This document shows, piece after piece, positions 12,620 to 23,594 of a DNA stretch of 64,000 bases. The translations under genes and the position numbers were made by a program. Each line of letters begins with the position of its first letter. Position 1 is the first letter of the stretch. Below the pieces are notes generated by a model. That model had not been told where the DNA came from, did no database searches, and saw nothing but the letters and a program-made list of their open reading frames with translations. Source of the stretch: Blastomyces gilchristii SLH14081. Taxonomy: Eukaryota; Ascomycota; Eurotiomycetes; Onygenales; Ajellomycetaceae. The stretch lies in NCBI RefSeq assembly GCF_000003855.2, contig NW_003101665.1:724828-788827 (forward strand). Direction: 5' to 3'.

Positions 12620-12928
12620 TGTGACGGGCTGCGCCCGATCAATTATATAGACTATTTTATTACACTTCACAGATCCTAATCACTTCATTCTTGAACATGT
12701 ACACTCCGATTCTCAGCCATTCTCAATCGCTGATCCTCGGCTGCTATGAACGCGCGTATATTCTCCCGCCCCGAAGCTCCACTGTGTACACCACCACATA
12801 CGCGTATAAATATTCATCTCAATCACTGATTCTCACACTTTCTCTTTCTTTTCTTCTCTAATGTTTTTATCTTTATTATATAAAATCTATCAATATTATA
12901 CTGATCTATTCAGTGTAGGTCTCTTACA
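12620..12928 (+). repeat. 5' LTR of C2 (309 bp)
   Basis: Begins TGTGACGGGCTGCGCCC and ends CTCTTACA; identical in length to the 3' LTR. Confidence 0.95.
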
Positions 12929-15900
12929 CTATAAAAACATTCATTGTCTTCTTATTAGAAAATAATTATTCACATATTATCTTCTCATCAGAAATAATTA
13001 TTCATCAAGAGATATCTGAACATGTAATAATATGTAAGAAATAGAGAAATAGTTAAGCAGATATTAAGTTCTCAGATAGAAGCTGCTCATCAGTCACTCT
13101 GACTCTGTAATAAGATTCTATAAAGAGAATATCAGTGAAAGACCTGAGAGTTCTGACACTCAGATATATAAGATATTCATACAATTACACTTCTTCAAAT
13201 TTCACAGATATTATACATTTGATAAACAATATAATCATATCTAATGATAATATGAGAGAATCTCTGAATATGAGTATAGACACAGTGTTACAGTGGCTTT
13301 GAGTAATATTGAAACTACAATAACAATAAATAGCTGATATGCATGTAACTCAATAACATCAATATAAAGAGATTCAATAACTAACTCACACAATTTCAAC
13401 ATCTACAGAATTGAATATAAAAACACTGAAAGAATACTTAAATGCTTTCACATATTTTAATGCTTCTGATCTCACTCTCTACTTATTATGAAGAATAAAA
13501 ATGCTTACAAAACTGAGTGTAGATGAAGATGTCATCAGTTTATTAATTAATCAAGATTGATATATCAATGAATAATTGAAAGATCACATGAAACAGAAGT
13601 TTTATTCATGAATAAAAGCATGTGAATCAGCATTGTAAATATCTGATAATATTATGAAATATCTTGATATTCTGTTCTGAGACACTGTTATACAATAAAA
13701 AGCATTAGATTGACTACAGAGTATCTGACAGAGAAACATTTCTCTTACAACATTTATTTCTGACTTCAACATCAAGATTCTAGAAGCAGGTGATCAATCT
13801 TGAAAGAATTGAATGAAGATTAACATGCTTAACAAGATATTAACTTTCAAACTCTTACAAGTTCTTATAAACACAGATAAAGACCAGACTTATGAAGACT
13901 TCTGCACACAGCTCTGAATAATGAATAACTGTCTTACTAAGCTCAAGAATATATAGAATAGTGACAGAAGACATTATACTTCAGCAACTCATATATTCAC
14001 ATCAAGAAATAACAATGATGCAGATGTCATGAATTGAGTAGACTTAAATGTCTATATATAAGCAAGAATCTCTGCTGTCTGAACAGGCTTCTGAGTTTCT
14101 GAAATCACTTCTGAAGAAATCACTGATCAATATCAATATAAAGTATATATTAACTGTAACTGATCAGAACACATTACTTTCAACTGCTAATTAATCTATG
14201 TATCTTCATACTTAAGAGAAAGATCAGTGTCTTCTCATTTAAAGAATAAATCAGCATCTGTTCATATTAATCATATTATATTAGAGAAAGATTTAGAAGA
14301 TAACTATAAGAATATCTCAGTGAAACAGAGAAAAGATTAACTTCTGTTCAAATTCATAAACAGAAGCTTGAAGAGATTGAATAATAATAATTTAAAGAGA
14401 AGATGATAATGAATGTGATTCTTGTATCTACTGTGATTGATAATATGTATAATATGAAAGCTATGATAGACAGCAGTCTATGTTACTATACAATGATAAA
14501 ATCTTCAGTTATAAGACATTATAATCTTCAGTGTATCTCTTTATCAAAACCTTGACTTCTCACAGAATTTAATGATTTAAAAGACATTTATATCTGTTAC
14601 ATGATGAAGCTGACTATAGATGTAAGAGAACATCAATATAAAGATGCCTATGTATATAAAGTTGATAATCTTGATTACAATCTTATATTAGAACTTGCCT
14701 GACTATCTGAATAAGATATCTTATTAAACACTTGAAACAGAAGCTTGATATTCTCTAATAATAATAGAATTCATAAAGATGATATTCACAAGACTACTGA
14801 TCTGACACAGATCTCTATCAATATCTATAAAATACTCAGAAAAAGAAGTCACTGAAAGAATCACTGATAGCAGAATTATATATTAATCTATTTCATCAGT
14901 CTGATCAATATTAAAAAGACTCTAGAAAAATTATCTTATATTATAATAACAGATTCTCATATGAAACTCTCTTAATAATATTATGAATATCTAGATATCT
15001 TCTGATAAGACAATATTATGAACATATCTCTCTTACAAGATCTCAGAGTGAATCACAGCATTAAGTTAGAGAAAAAGAATGATAAGAATTCTGAACTGTC
15101 ATAAGACTCTCTTTATAACATGTTTCAAGATAAACTTCTTCTTCTTTGAAAGACACTTAATAATCTGTTGAATAAAGAATTCATATACATTAGTAACTCT
15201 TCTGTCACAGCCTCTATTCTCTTTGCAAAGAAATCAGATGAAGAACTTCAATTCTGTATGAACTACTGAGATCTGAACAGATTGATAAAGAAAGATTGAT
15301 ATTTCTTATCTCTTATCAATAAAACTCTAGCACAGATCAGACAAGCTCAATGATTTATAAAACTAGATATTATCATCATATTTCATAAGATTTGTATTAC
15401 TGAAGAAGATGAATAGCTTACAGCATTCTGAATATATTATGATCTCTTTAAATGAATAGTCACACTGTTTGAACTGACTAATGCTCTCAGTACATTTCAG
15501 AAGTATATTAACTGAGCACTCTGAGATTTCCTTAATGAGTTTGTATCTACTTATCTAGATGACATTCTCATCTTCATTAATGAATTCAGAAAAGAATATT
15601 AAAAGTATGTATAAAAGATATTACAACAGCTACAAGAAGCAGAACTATTAATAGATATTGATAAGTGTGATTTTAAAGTCAAGAGTATCAAGTATCTGAG
15701 TTTTATTATAGAAGCTGATAAGAAGATTCAAATGAATTCTGAGAAAGTCTCTGCTATTCTTGAATAAGAAGCTTCATATACTGTGAAAGATATATAAAGC
15801 TTCATCAGATTTGCTAACTTCTATCAGTGATTTATACAAAACTTCTCAGATATTATAAGATCACTTACAGATCTTACTAAGAAAGACTCAGTATTTCAAT

Positions 15901-17985
15901 GATCAGTAAATACTGAAGCTGCATTTACACAGATGAAGAAGATATTCATTAATACTTCTCTACTGATAATATTTAATTCTGATTATGAGACAGTTGTTGA
16001 AGCTGATTTCTCTGACTATGTGATAGAAGAAGTGATATTGTAATATGATGATAAAGAGATTCTATAATTATATGTCTTTATATCTAAGAAACTGAGTCCT
16101 GCTGAATGCAATTATGAGATCTATGATAAGAAACTTCTTATAATTATATACTGTTTAGAAGAATGAGACTCTGAACTCTGAAGTGTCTCTGAATTTGAGA
16201 TAGTCACAGATTATAAGAATCTCAAATACTTCATAACTACTTATAAACTTACTAAACAACAGATACAATGATCTGAGTTCTTAAGTCACTTTCATTTTAC
16301 AATACACTACTGTTCTGATAGCCAGAACTCAATGACAGATACTCTCTCATAATGAGAGTAAGATATATTATCTGATATAACAGATACTTGCTGAATGAAC
16401 TGAGAGCATCAGCTCTTGAACTCAAAGATACTAGTTAATCAAGATGAAACAGTTCATGACACTATATATACTTCTTCAGTTAGAACTATTATTGATATCT
16501 TCACTTCTTCTACACTGAATAAACTGTGATATACAGCAGCTCAGACAGATGAACTTCTTCAGACTCTCATTAAAACAGTATATTAAGAAGCACTCTGATT
16601 TCTCTCAGAACTATATATAAGAACTGATATCTCAGAATATTTAATCAATGATAATAATATTCTACAATTCTGTGAATAACACTGAGTCTCTCACTTCAAA
16701 CTCTTACACACTCAGATAATACAAGAGATACATGATTTATATATAACTGATTATTCAGGCTGTAAACAACTGTATAGAATGATCTTCTGAGAGTTCTACT
16801 GATCTGAGATATTAAATAGTATCAGATACTTCATTCAAAACTGTAATCACTGTTCTTCTATTATCTCATGAAAGAATCATGGAAAAAATCTATTAAAATC
16901 ACTCAATATCTCTGATAGAATCTGATAAGATATAGTAATTGACTTCACTGTCAATTTATCTGAGAGTAAGAATTATAGAAACATTCTGATCATTATGAAT
17001 CAACTGAGCAAAGATGTAATATTGAAATCTTGTAATAAGATGAATATTAAACAAGTCACTGAAGCTTTTCTACAGAGCTTATTCTATCAGATATATAAAT
17101 TGCTAAGATCTATAGTATCAGATCAGAGCTGTCAATTCATGAGCACTCTCTGAACAAGAATCTGTCAAGTTCTCAAGATTATACATTATCTATCAACTGT
17201 CTATCACTTCAAGATCAATGATGCATCAGAACAGATAATTCAGATCATGAAGAATTATCTTCATAAGTTTTATAACTACTTATAAGATGATTGACATGAT
17301 CTTCTTCTATACACAGAGATCACTATCAATGATACTATTTCAACAGATATAAGCCTGTTCTTTCTTACACACAGATATCACATGAAAGTGTTGAATCTTC
17401 TAGAGATTACACAGTTCATATCAGACCTCTGCAGTTCAATTCAGATCACTGACAATATAGTAATAAAACTCTGAGATGTCTGTGATTGAGCAGAGATCTT
17501 TATAATAACTGTGAAACAGATTAAGAGAATTAAATCAATGTTTATCAAGATCTCACTGAACAATATAAGATAGAAGATCTGATATAATTAAATCTTAAGA
17601 ATATATAAATCACACATTCATCTCATACACTAGATTACTGTCATATTAAGTATAAAGTAATAGAAGTTCTAGATAGTCATAACTACTGTCTTGACACATC
17701 ATCAGAGATTCATGATATATTTCACACAAGCTTACTTCACTGCACTATCACTGATTCATTCTCTTCTTAACTGACTTCTGACTGACAGTTATCAGGCATC
17801 ATAGAAGAAGATAATGAGCTTGAGTGAGAGATTAAGAATATTCTTGATAAGAGATCTCATGATCACAGCTGATAATATCTTATGAAATGAGTCAGTTACA
17901 ATCAACTGATCTGAACTCTGAGTTCTGTATTATCTGAAACAGCAGCTCTTGACTGATGAGAACTGCTTCTGAAAGAGAGAACTAA
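12929..17985 (+). pseudogene. C2 gag-pol with C-terminal chromodomain
   Basis: A zinc-knuckle remnant lies at 14146-14187 (C-x4-H-x4-C intact, first Cys now Tyr). A protease remnant (MIDSSL) lies near 14465. In RT, YLDDILIF is at 15552-15575. RNase H runs about 15.96-16.35 kb. Integrase shows NCNHC (zinc), DIVIDFT, SDQSCQF and NDASEQI for the D,D,E residues. A chromodomain remnant at about 17820-17985 reads LE-stop-EIKNILDKRS, then SSVLSETAALD. One frame can be followed throughout, interrupted by stops at former Arg, Gln and Trp codons, with Pro read as Ser/Leu/Phe and Gly as Asp/Glu. The element is dead but domain-complete, comparable in layout to MAGGY-type chromoviruses. Confidence 0.9.
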
Positions 17986-18294
17986 TGTGGCAGACTGTGC
18001 CTGATCAATCATATAGACTATTCTATTACACTTCACAGATCTCAATTACTTCATTCTTGAACACATACACTCTGATTCTCAGCCATTCTTGATTGCTGAT
18101 TCTTGACTGCTACAAACACGCGTATATTCTCCCGCCCCGAAGCTCCACTGCATACACCATCACATATGTGTATAAATATTCACCTCAATTGCTGATTCTC
18201 GCACTTTCTCTTTCTTTCCTTCTCTAATGTTTTTATCTTTGTTATATAAGACCTATCAATATTATACTGATCTATTCGGCGTAGGCCTCTTACA
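17986..18294 (+). repeat. 3' LTR of C2 (309 bp)
   Basis: Begins TGTGGCAGACTG, preceded by the purine-rich GAAAGAGAGAACTAA, and ends CTCTTACA. Confidence 0.95.
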
Positions 18295-18299
18295 ATATT

Positions 18300-19660
18300 C
18301 ATTCTTTAAGTAGGAATATGTATTTTGAATAATCAAGTAATTAATTGAATCAGGCCCTGCAGCAGTTTTAACAGAACTTGAGAAGATAGCTGACTCTAAT
18401 TCATCTTGTGTAAGATCAGGCCATTTTCAGTCATTTTCATTAATGTAGTTGAGAAGTGATATATTCTCTTTCTCTGAATCTGAATCTGAATCTGGTGAGT
18501 TCTGAAAGAGAATTCTTGTGAAAGCTTGACATTTTTTCTCAAAAGAGTTTGCTGTATATGATTCATTCTGAAACTTATATTCTAAGACTGAAAGTTTTGC
18601 TACACTTCTTGTTTTAGTATAGTTAAAAGCTTTAAAAACTTCCTTCTCTTATACTTCTTCAAGAAATTTATTCCAGCAGTCTGTTTTAACTCTTTTAATA
18701 TCTGAAAAATATTCATTTCTGACAGCTTTGAACTCTTTATCAGATATTATATCATTCTTTCAATCTCTTCTAGCAGTAGCTAATTCTTTTCTTTTAGATG
18801 AGATATTCTCATTTCATCAAGATTTTAAATACTTAGAAGATTTTCTCTTTGAAATATTATCTTTAACACTTGTTAGAATAATAGATGTAATGAGTTTCAC
18901 TCTATTCTCAAGCATTTCATTTGAGATATCTTAATCAGAATTTCAATATAGCTCACTCTGTCTTTCAGATTTTAACAGTTTTATACTTTCTTTAACTGCT
19001 TTTCAATCAGCTTTTTCAAAGTTAAACTGATTAGAGAGAAGAGAATTCTTACTCATTTATTCTTCACTCAGTTCAATATCAAATTAAATAATCTCATGAT
19101 CTGATTCTGATATCTTATTTAAATCAATAAATCAGTTTATAAGTCTTTTTTTCATTAGATTTTATAATATGAAGATTAGATCTATAATAGATTTCTATTT
19201 CATATCTTTTCTAAAGAATGTTTGTTGATCAGACTTATTAACTAAATCTATTGAATGCTCAAAGATTCATTCAATCAGATTATCAGCTCTTACTGCTCTT
19301 TTACATTCTGAATTTCATCAGAAATGATGTGTATTGAAATCTTCTGTAATTATAGAGTTTCTTGATAAAGTTATGTTCAGAAACTCTCTATCAATTATTC
19401 AGATATTATTATTTTTCTTCAATGACTTTTCATTATAGATATTTATGAGCTGTATAGTATCAAACTTATTCTCTTTATCTATAATATCACTCATCAGAAT
19501 ATCAGAGTCAGACATGATATCAAATTTTAGATTAAATTAATATCTTGATCTCTTTCCTTTCATAGATCCCTACTCTTGACTTTATCTCAGACTTTTGAGA
19601 TATAAAGCAGTAGTAGCTTAAATGAGAAATGACATATTTTTACTCAGCATCAAAATTCGG
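18300..19660 (-). pseudogene. LINE ORF2, APE-type endonuclease portion
   Basis: The minus strand contains SDSDILMSDI, then QLINIYNEKS (the 'iNIYN' segment of AP-like endonucleases) at about 19.4 kb. At about 19.35 kb it contains SIITEDFNTHHF, matching the 'GDFNxHH' catalytic motif with Gly read as Glu. It ends with TVKTAAGPDSI, the start of the RT domain, at the C2 junction. The frame is interrupted by stops. Confidence 0.8.
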
Positions 19661-19979
19661 CTTCTGAAGCAGTATAAAATCAACTTTTTATTCAAATATA
19701 ATTTGAAGATAAGAATAAATACAATTTGAGTTTCTATTCACATTATTTTGAATAAATGTGATTTTTGAAGAGTTTTTAAACTTTTTTTGTTATTTTTATT
19801 GTATATTCATACTAAAAGAGAGTAGAGTAGAATATAATCACTATTATCAGATAGTAGATTATAACTATTCTGAAAAGTAGAAATCTCAACTGCTTACATT
19901 ATATCTAGTTTATTATCAGAGTCATTTCTCAATTCTCTAATCTTAACAGAAGTTTGAGAATTTAAATTCTGTTTACATT

Positions 19980-21435
19980 TAGCTGAGGAATTGAAGTTTG
20001 AAGATTTAGATAATTAAGAATTTCTTCTTTTTAAGCTTGCAGTTGTGAGTTTACTGACTTGACTATTCTCTTCAGTTCTAGATTTGCTTTGAGCTTTATC
20101 TTTTCTTCAGTTCTTTTGAGTTCTTGAAGTAAACATACATTCTTTTGAGCTAGATGCATGTTTTTCTTTGTAATTAGAGCATTTAAGCAGAGTATGTTAA
20201 CATATTTAACCTCTTTTTGAGCATGTTTCATATTTATACTCACTAGTTTTATAATCTCTGGCACAGAATGCACATTTTGAGTCTCTGAAATAGAAGATTG
20301 CAAAGTGTTCATATCTCTGACAGTTTGAACACTGTGTTTAAGCTTTGAGATTTATTCTTGAGTCTTTGTATTCATGAACTCTCATTTTTAAATCTACTAC
20401 TCTTACTTCAGAGATCTTTGACTGTTCAAGTATTTTTATATATACTAGAACAGTGGTATTTCTTCTGCTTTGTCTGAACTTAATTGAATTTAGTTATACA
20501 GACTCTTTTCTCAGTTGAATAGAGTTGTATTCTTCTAATTCATTTTTGAGAAGTAGCATTTCTTCTTCACAGTCAAAAATTTCAACTGAAATATTATAAA
20601 GAATGAATTTATCTCACTTTTCATCTCTCTCAGATAGAATTATTATGTTTAATAAAGATTCTACTACTGATTTTCAGAGATTCTCATTCTGAATAAGGAA
20701 TTCTGCACTGAATTCAGGCATTATAATCAGAATAATAGAGTTTTCAAAGAAGAATGACTCAATTGAAGCTATAACTGATTTTTAAACTTCAATATCAGTC
20801 ATTAACTGAGAAAAGAACTGCTGATTAATTTCATTTCTAATTCTGAAAATGAGATTTGAGTTTAGCTTGTTTCTTTGTAAGATATTCTGATTTGAGACTT
20901 TGAGAATAAGTCTTCTATTTCTGAAGATTTGAAAGTTTTTCTTCTTTTACATTTTTTTCTTCACTTTTCTATGAATAGAAGTATGAGCATTATTCTTCTC
21001 AGTTTTCTCAGAATTTTGAGCATGTTTTAAGATAGCAGGTTTAGAGACAGCTGATTCAGCTGCTTGAGTATATGTTTTCTTCTGATTCAAAGAAGAAGAA
21101 GAAGTAGAAAAAGAGAAAAAAGAGCAAGATGAGAAGTCAGTGATTGTACTAGGAATTTTCAATGTTTTTTGAACTGTGTTTAAAATTCTAAGTTTGAACT
21201 TGATCATCTTCTGTAGTTGTCTAGTCTGAGTATGAAGAATTAACAGAACTTCTTCATTTATCTTACTCAGATACTGCTTTTCAAGAATCTTGCTTACTTT
21301 TTCAAGTTTCTGTATTTCAAGAACTTGTTATTTCTCTATTTCTTCTTTCTTTCTTCTCTTCAGAATTTCAATCTCAGGAATAGTATTTGAGAAAGCATCT
21401 TTTTTCACATCAACTGAGTGTATTTTTGAACTCAT
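19980..21435 (-). pseudogene. LINE ORF1 (nucleic-acid-binding, zinc knuckles)
   Basis: Starts at an ATG at 21435 (MSSKIHSVDVKKDAF...) with a Lys/Glu-rich, probably coiled-coil N-terminus, then a Ser-rich linker (20947-21207). Near 20.1-20.3 kb is a Cys-rich block: CSNCQRYEH, CAFCARDYKT, then CSNYKEKHA...C. This is the triple zinc-knuckle pattern of Tad1-type ORF1 proteins, with some Cys/His/Trp positions mutated. It would coat the LINE RNA. Several stops make it non-functional. Confidence 0.75.
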
Positions 21436-22105
21436 TATTCTCACTCAATGAAAAGTTGATCAGACTGTTTTAATTAAGAGATTTCTAAGTCTGTTTTCAA
21501 TTGAAAAGTTGATTAGACTGTTTCAAAAGAAGAATAAAAGACTTTTATGTATAAAACATCTGATTTTTTTCACACTAGTTCAGTAACTAGATTAGATTTT
21601 TGAAGAGAATCTAATAAACTAAAATTGATTTTTAAGATAAATTAATAAAATCTTTACAATCTCTTTCTTGAAATACAGTGAGAAAAAGTATGATATCAAT
21701 TGATAATAAATCAGATAATATGACAGTTTTTGAGAGAAAAACTGATAAAAAATAAGTCAATTTTTTACAGAGAAATTGATTAAAACTATTCAATTTTATT
21801 CTAAATCATTCAATTCTTCTCACACAACAAGTGTGCAACTCAAATCAGTTAATAAAGAGTGTAAAAAAGAATTAAGTATTAATAAAAGCTCTTCAGTCAC
21901 TGAAAAAGTAATTCTTACTTAAAAGAATATGAAATTATGACAGAAAACAGCTCTGTTTTTAATTCTTTATAAGAATATTATATAAAATCAAGAGAAAAAC
22001 ACCTTACTTTTTCAAGAGAAGTAAAAAACTATTTCTAAAATCTTTTTTTTTTGCATTAACTGCTGCAGAAGAATGAGATAGAAACTGCTAAGATATACAC
22101 TACTG

Positions 22106-22611
22106 TAGACTGACCGCCAGGACCATGAATTTCACATTTAGTCTCATTTGGTCTGGTCTCATACATTTCTTGGCGTGAATCCCGCTGGGACTGGCTATCA
22201 AAAAAACATGCAAAGTGACTATATATCAGATCTTAAAATGGAACCATGACTTGAAAAAAATGAGAAAGTGGTTCCATTTAATCTCATTTAGTCTCATTCT
22301 TGGCATAAAGTTACTATTTTTAGACATTTTAAGGTTTTTTTTAGACTATTTTTAATTTTTTAAAAAGTAACACTTTTTGGTAATGCTCAAATGAGATTTA
22401 AAGTCATTTAAAGCAATAAAAATAATTTAAATTGAGAAGTGGAAATCATGATCTCATTTGAAAAATGTGACAAGAGTAGACAGTAAGTCTCACTGAGACA
22501 GTATGAGACTACTATCTAATGTTAAAACCGTGTAATGAGATCAGTCGAATTGATAATGAGACTATTAAAAAATCTGGTCCTGGTCTCAGACACGGTCACA
22601 CGGTCAGTCTA
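22106..22611 (+). mobile_element. 506-bp non-autonomous hAT-type element, copy 1
   Basis: Ends TAGACTGACCG and CGGTCAGTCTA are perfect 11-bp terminal inverted repeats, flanked by 8-bp CACTACTG on both sides (22098-22105 and 22612-22619). It has no ORF. Copy 2 at 38407-38912 is exactly the same length. The termini match those of hAT-1 and hAT-2, the probable source of transposase. Confidence 0.9.
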
Positions 22612-22619
22612 CACTACTG

Positions 22620-23594
22620 TATACTCTCTATCAAGACTTTTTCTCTTTAGAGTCTTGATATTATAGAGAATATAAGTCTGTTTCTATATAATAATATAAA
22701 TATTATCAGCGGGATGTAGAGGAACTGGTTATTTATATCTCAAAATAGAAGACTTTGTCAATGATTATATTAATATAGAGTTAATTCTCAAATTCAATAG
22801 AAATCTAGTATTACTGTTCTCAATCTCTTACAGAATCTATTGAATATTGAGATATTAAAACTAGATTTAATATATCTCACTATACAGAGATCAAAGGCTC
22901 AGTCAGATCTTGAGATATACTGAATTTATAGTTGTTGATGTACTGTTGACTTGTTCTATTAACTTGTTATCTGCTGGTTATGTATTGAATACTGTTGCTG
23001 AGGTATCTTTTTGTATTATTCTGCCAGAGATGGGCCAGATTGAGAGGGATAGTATGAGGGTGAGACTTGGTGTTGATGTCTAGATACACTGAAGACAGAT
23101 CACAGAGGTTGCACTTCAGAAGTGTTTATTAATTATATGCTTGATATTATTGCTGAGGTATCTTTTTGTATTTTTCTGCCGGGGATGGGCCAGATTGGGA
23201 AGGGCGGTACGAGGGTGAGACTTGGTGTTGGTGTTTTGGAACATCAAAGATGGACAGGGTTTTCGCGGAGATTGCTCCTCAGATATCTTCACAACTACAG
23301 ATCAGGGATCTTCCAAAATTGAGAAGATTGATGCATATGGCTAGGTCTCTTCACCTTACAATTTGTATGGCAATTTGGCCCGGGGTTGTGGTGTGGTAGG
23401 GGAGAATGGGGGATAATCCCACACAGGAGTTTCGAACAACATCTGGTTCACATTTGGCTGGATAACTCCACCACCACACGGGGTATGCGGTCGGCGATGG
23501 GGTCAAAATGCTCGTATGATCGAGAGCTTTTCGATGGATCTATCGGCGGGTTCTTATTCGAAAAATCGAGCGAGTTCGTGGTGGAGCGGTTGTA
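22620..23594. other. Unassigned segment including an unmutated island
   Basis: 22.62-22.95 kb is AT-rich and not matched to any element in the window. A 10-bp perfect inverted repeat (22629-22638 with 22651-22660) would form a hairpin. A roughly 110-bp direct duplication follows, with one unit near 22975-23085 and the other near 23130-23240, offset 155 bp. The first unit is G-to-A mutated, the second is not. From about 23160 to 23594 composition is normal and CpG-rich. At 23595 it passes abruptly into C3 pol. Open frames of 60-85 codons cross the island but none is recognisable. Confidence 0.6.

Larger units (their letters stand above)
12620..18294 (+). mobile_element. Ty3/gypsy chromovirus C2, complete nested copy (5675 bp)
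   Basis: Two 309-bp LTRs (12620-12928 and 17986-18294) flank gag-pol, and the element is bounded by ATATT target duplications (12615-12619 and 18295-18299). The LTRs begin TG and end CTCTTACA. They differ mainly by C/T and G/A transitions. Removing C2 rejoins the LINE RT reading frame (AAGPDS on one side, a Lys-Pro block on the other), proving insertion into the LINE. Confidence 0.95.
18295..22060 (-). mobile_element. Tad1-like LINE, 5' part
   Basis: Minus-strand continuation of the LINE at 9798-12619. It holds the endonuclease half of ORF2, all of ORF1 and about 600 bp of AT-rich 5' leader. The 5' end is not sharply defined; I place it near the T-run at 22,050-22,060. No target duplication could be matched to the 9798 end. 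Confidence 0.8.
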
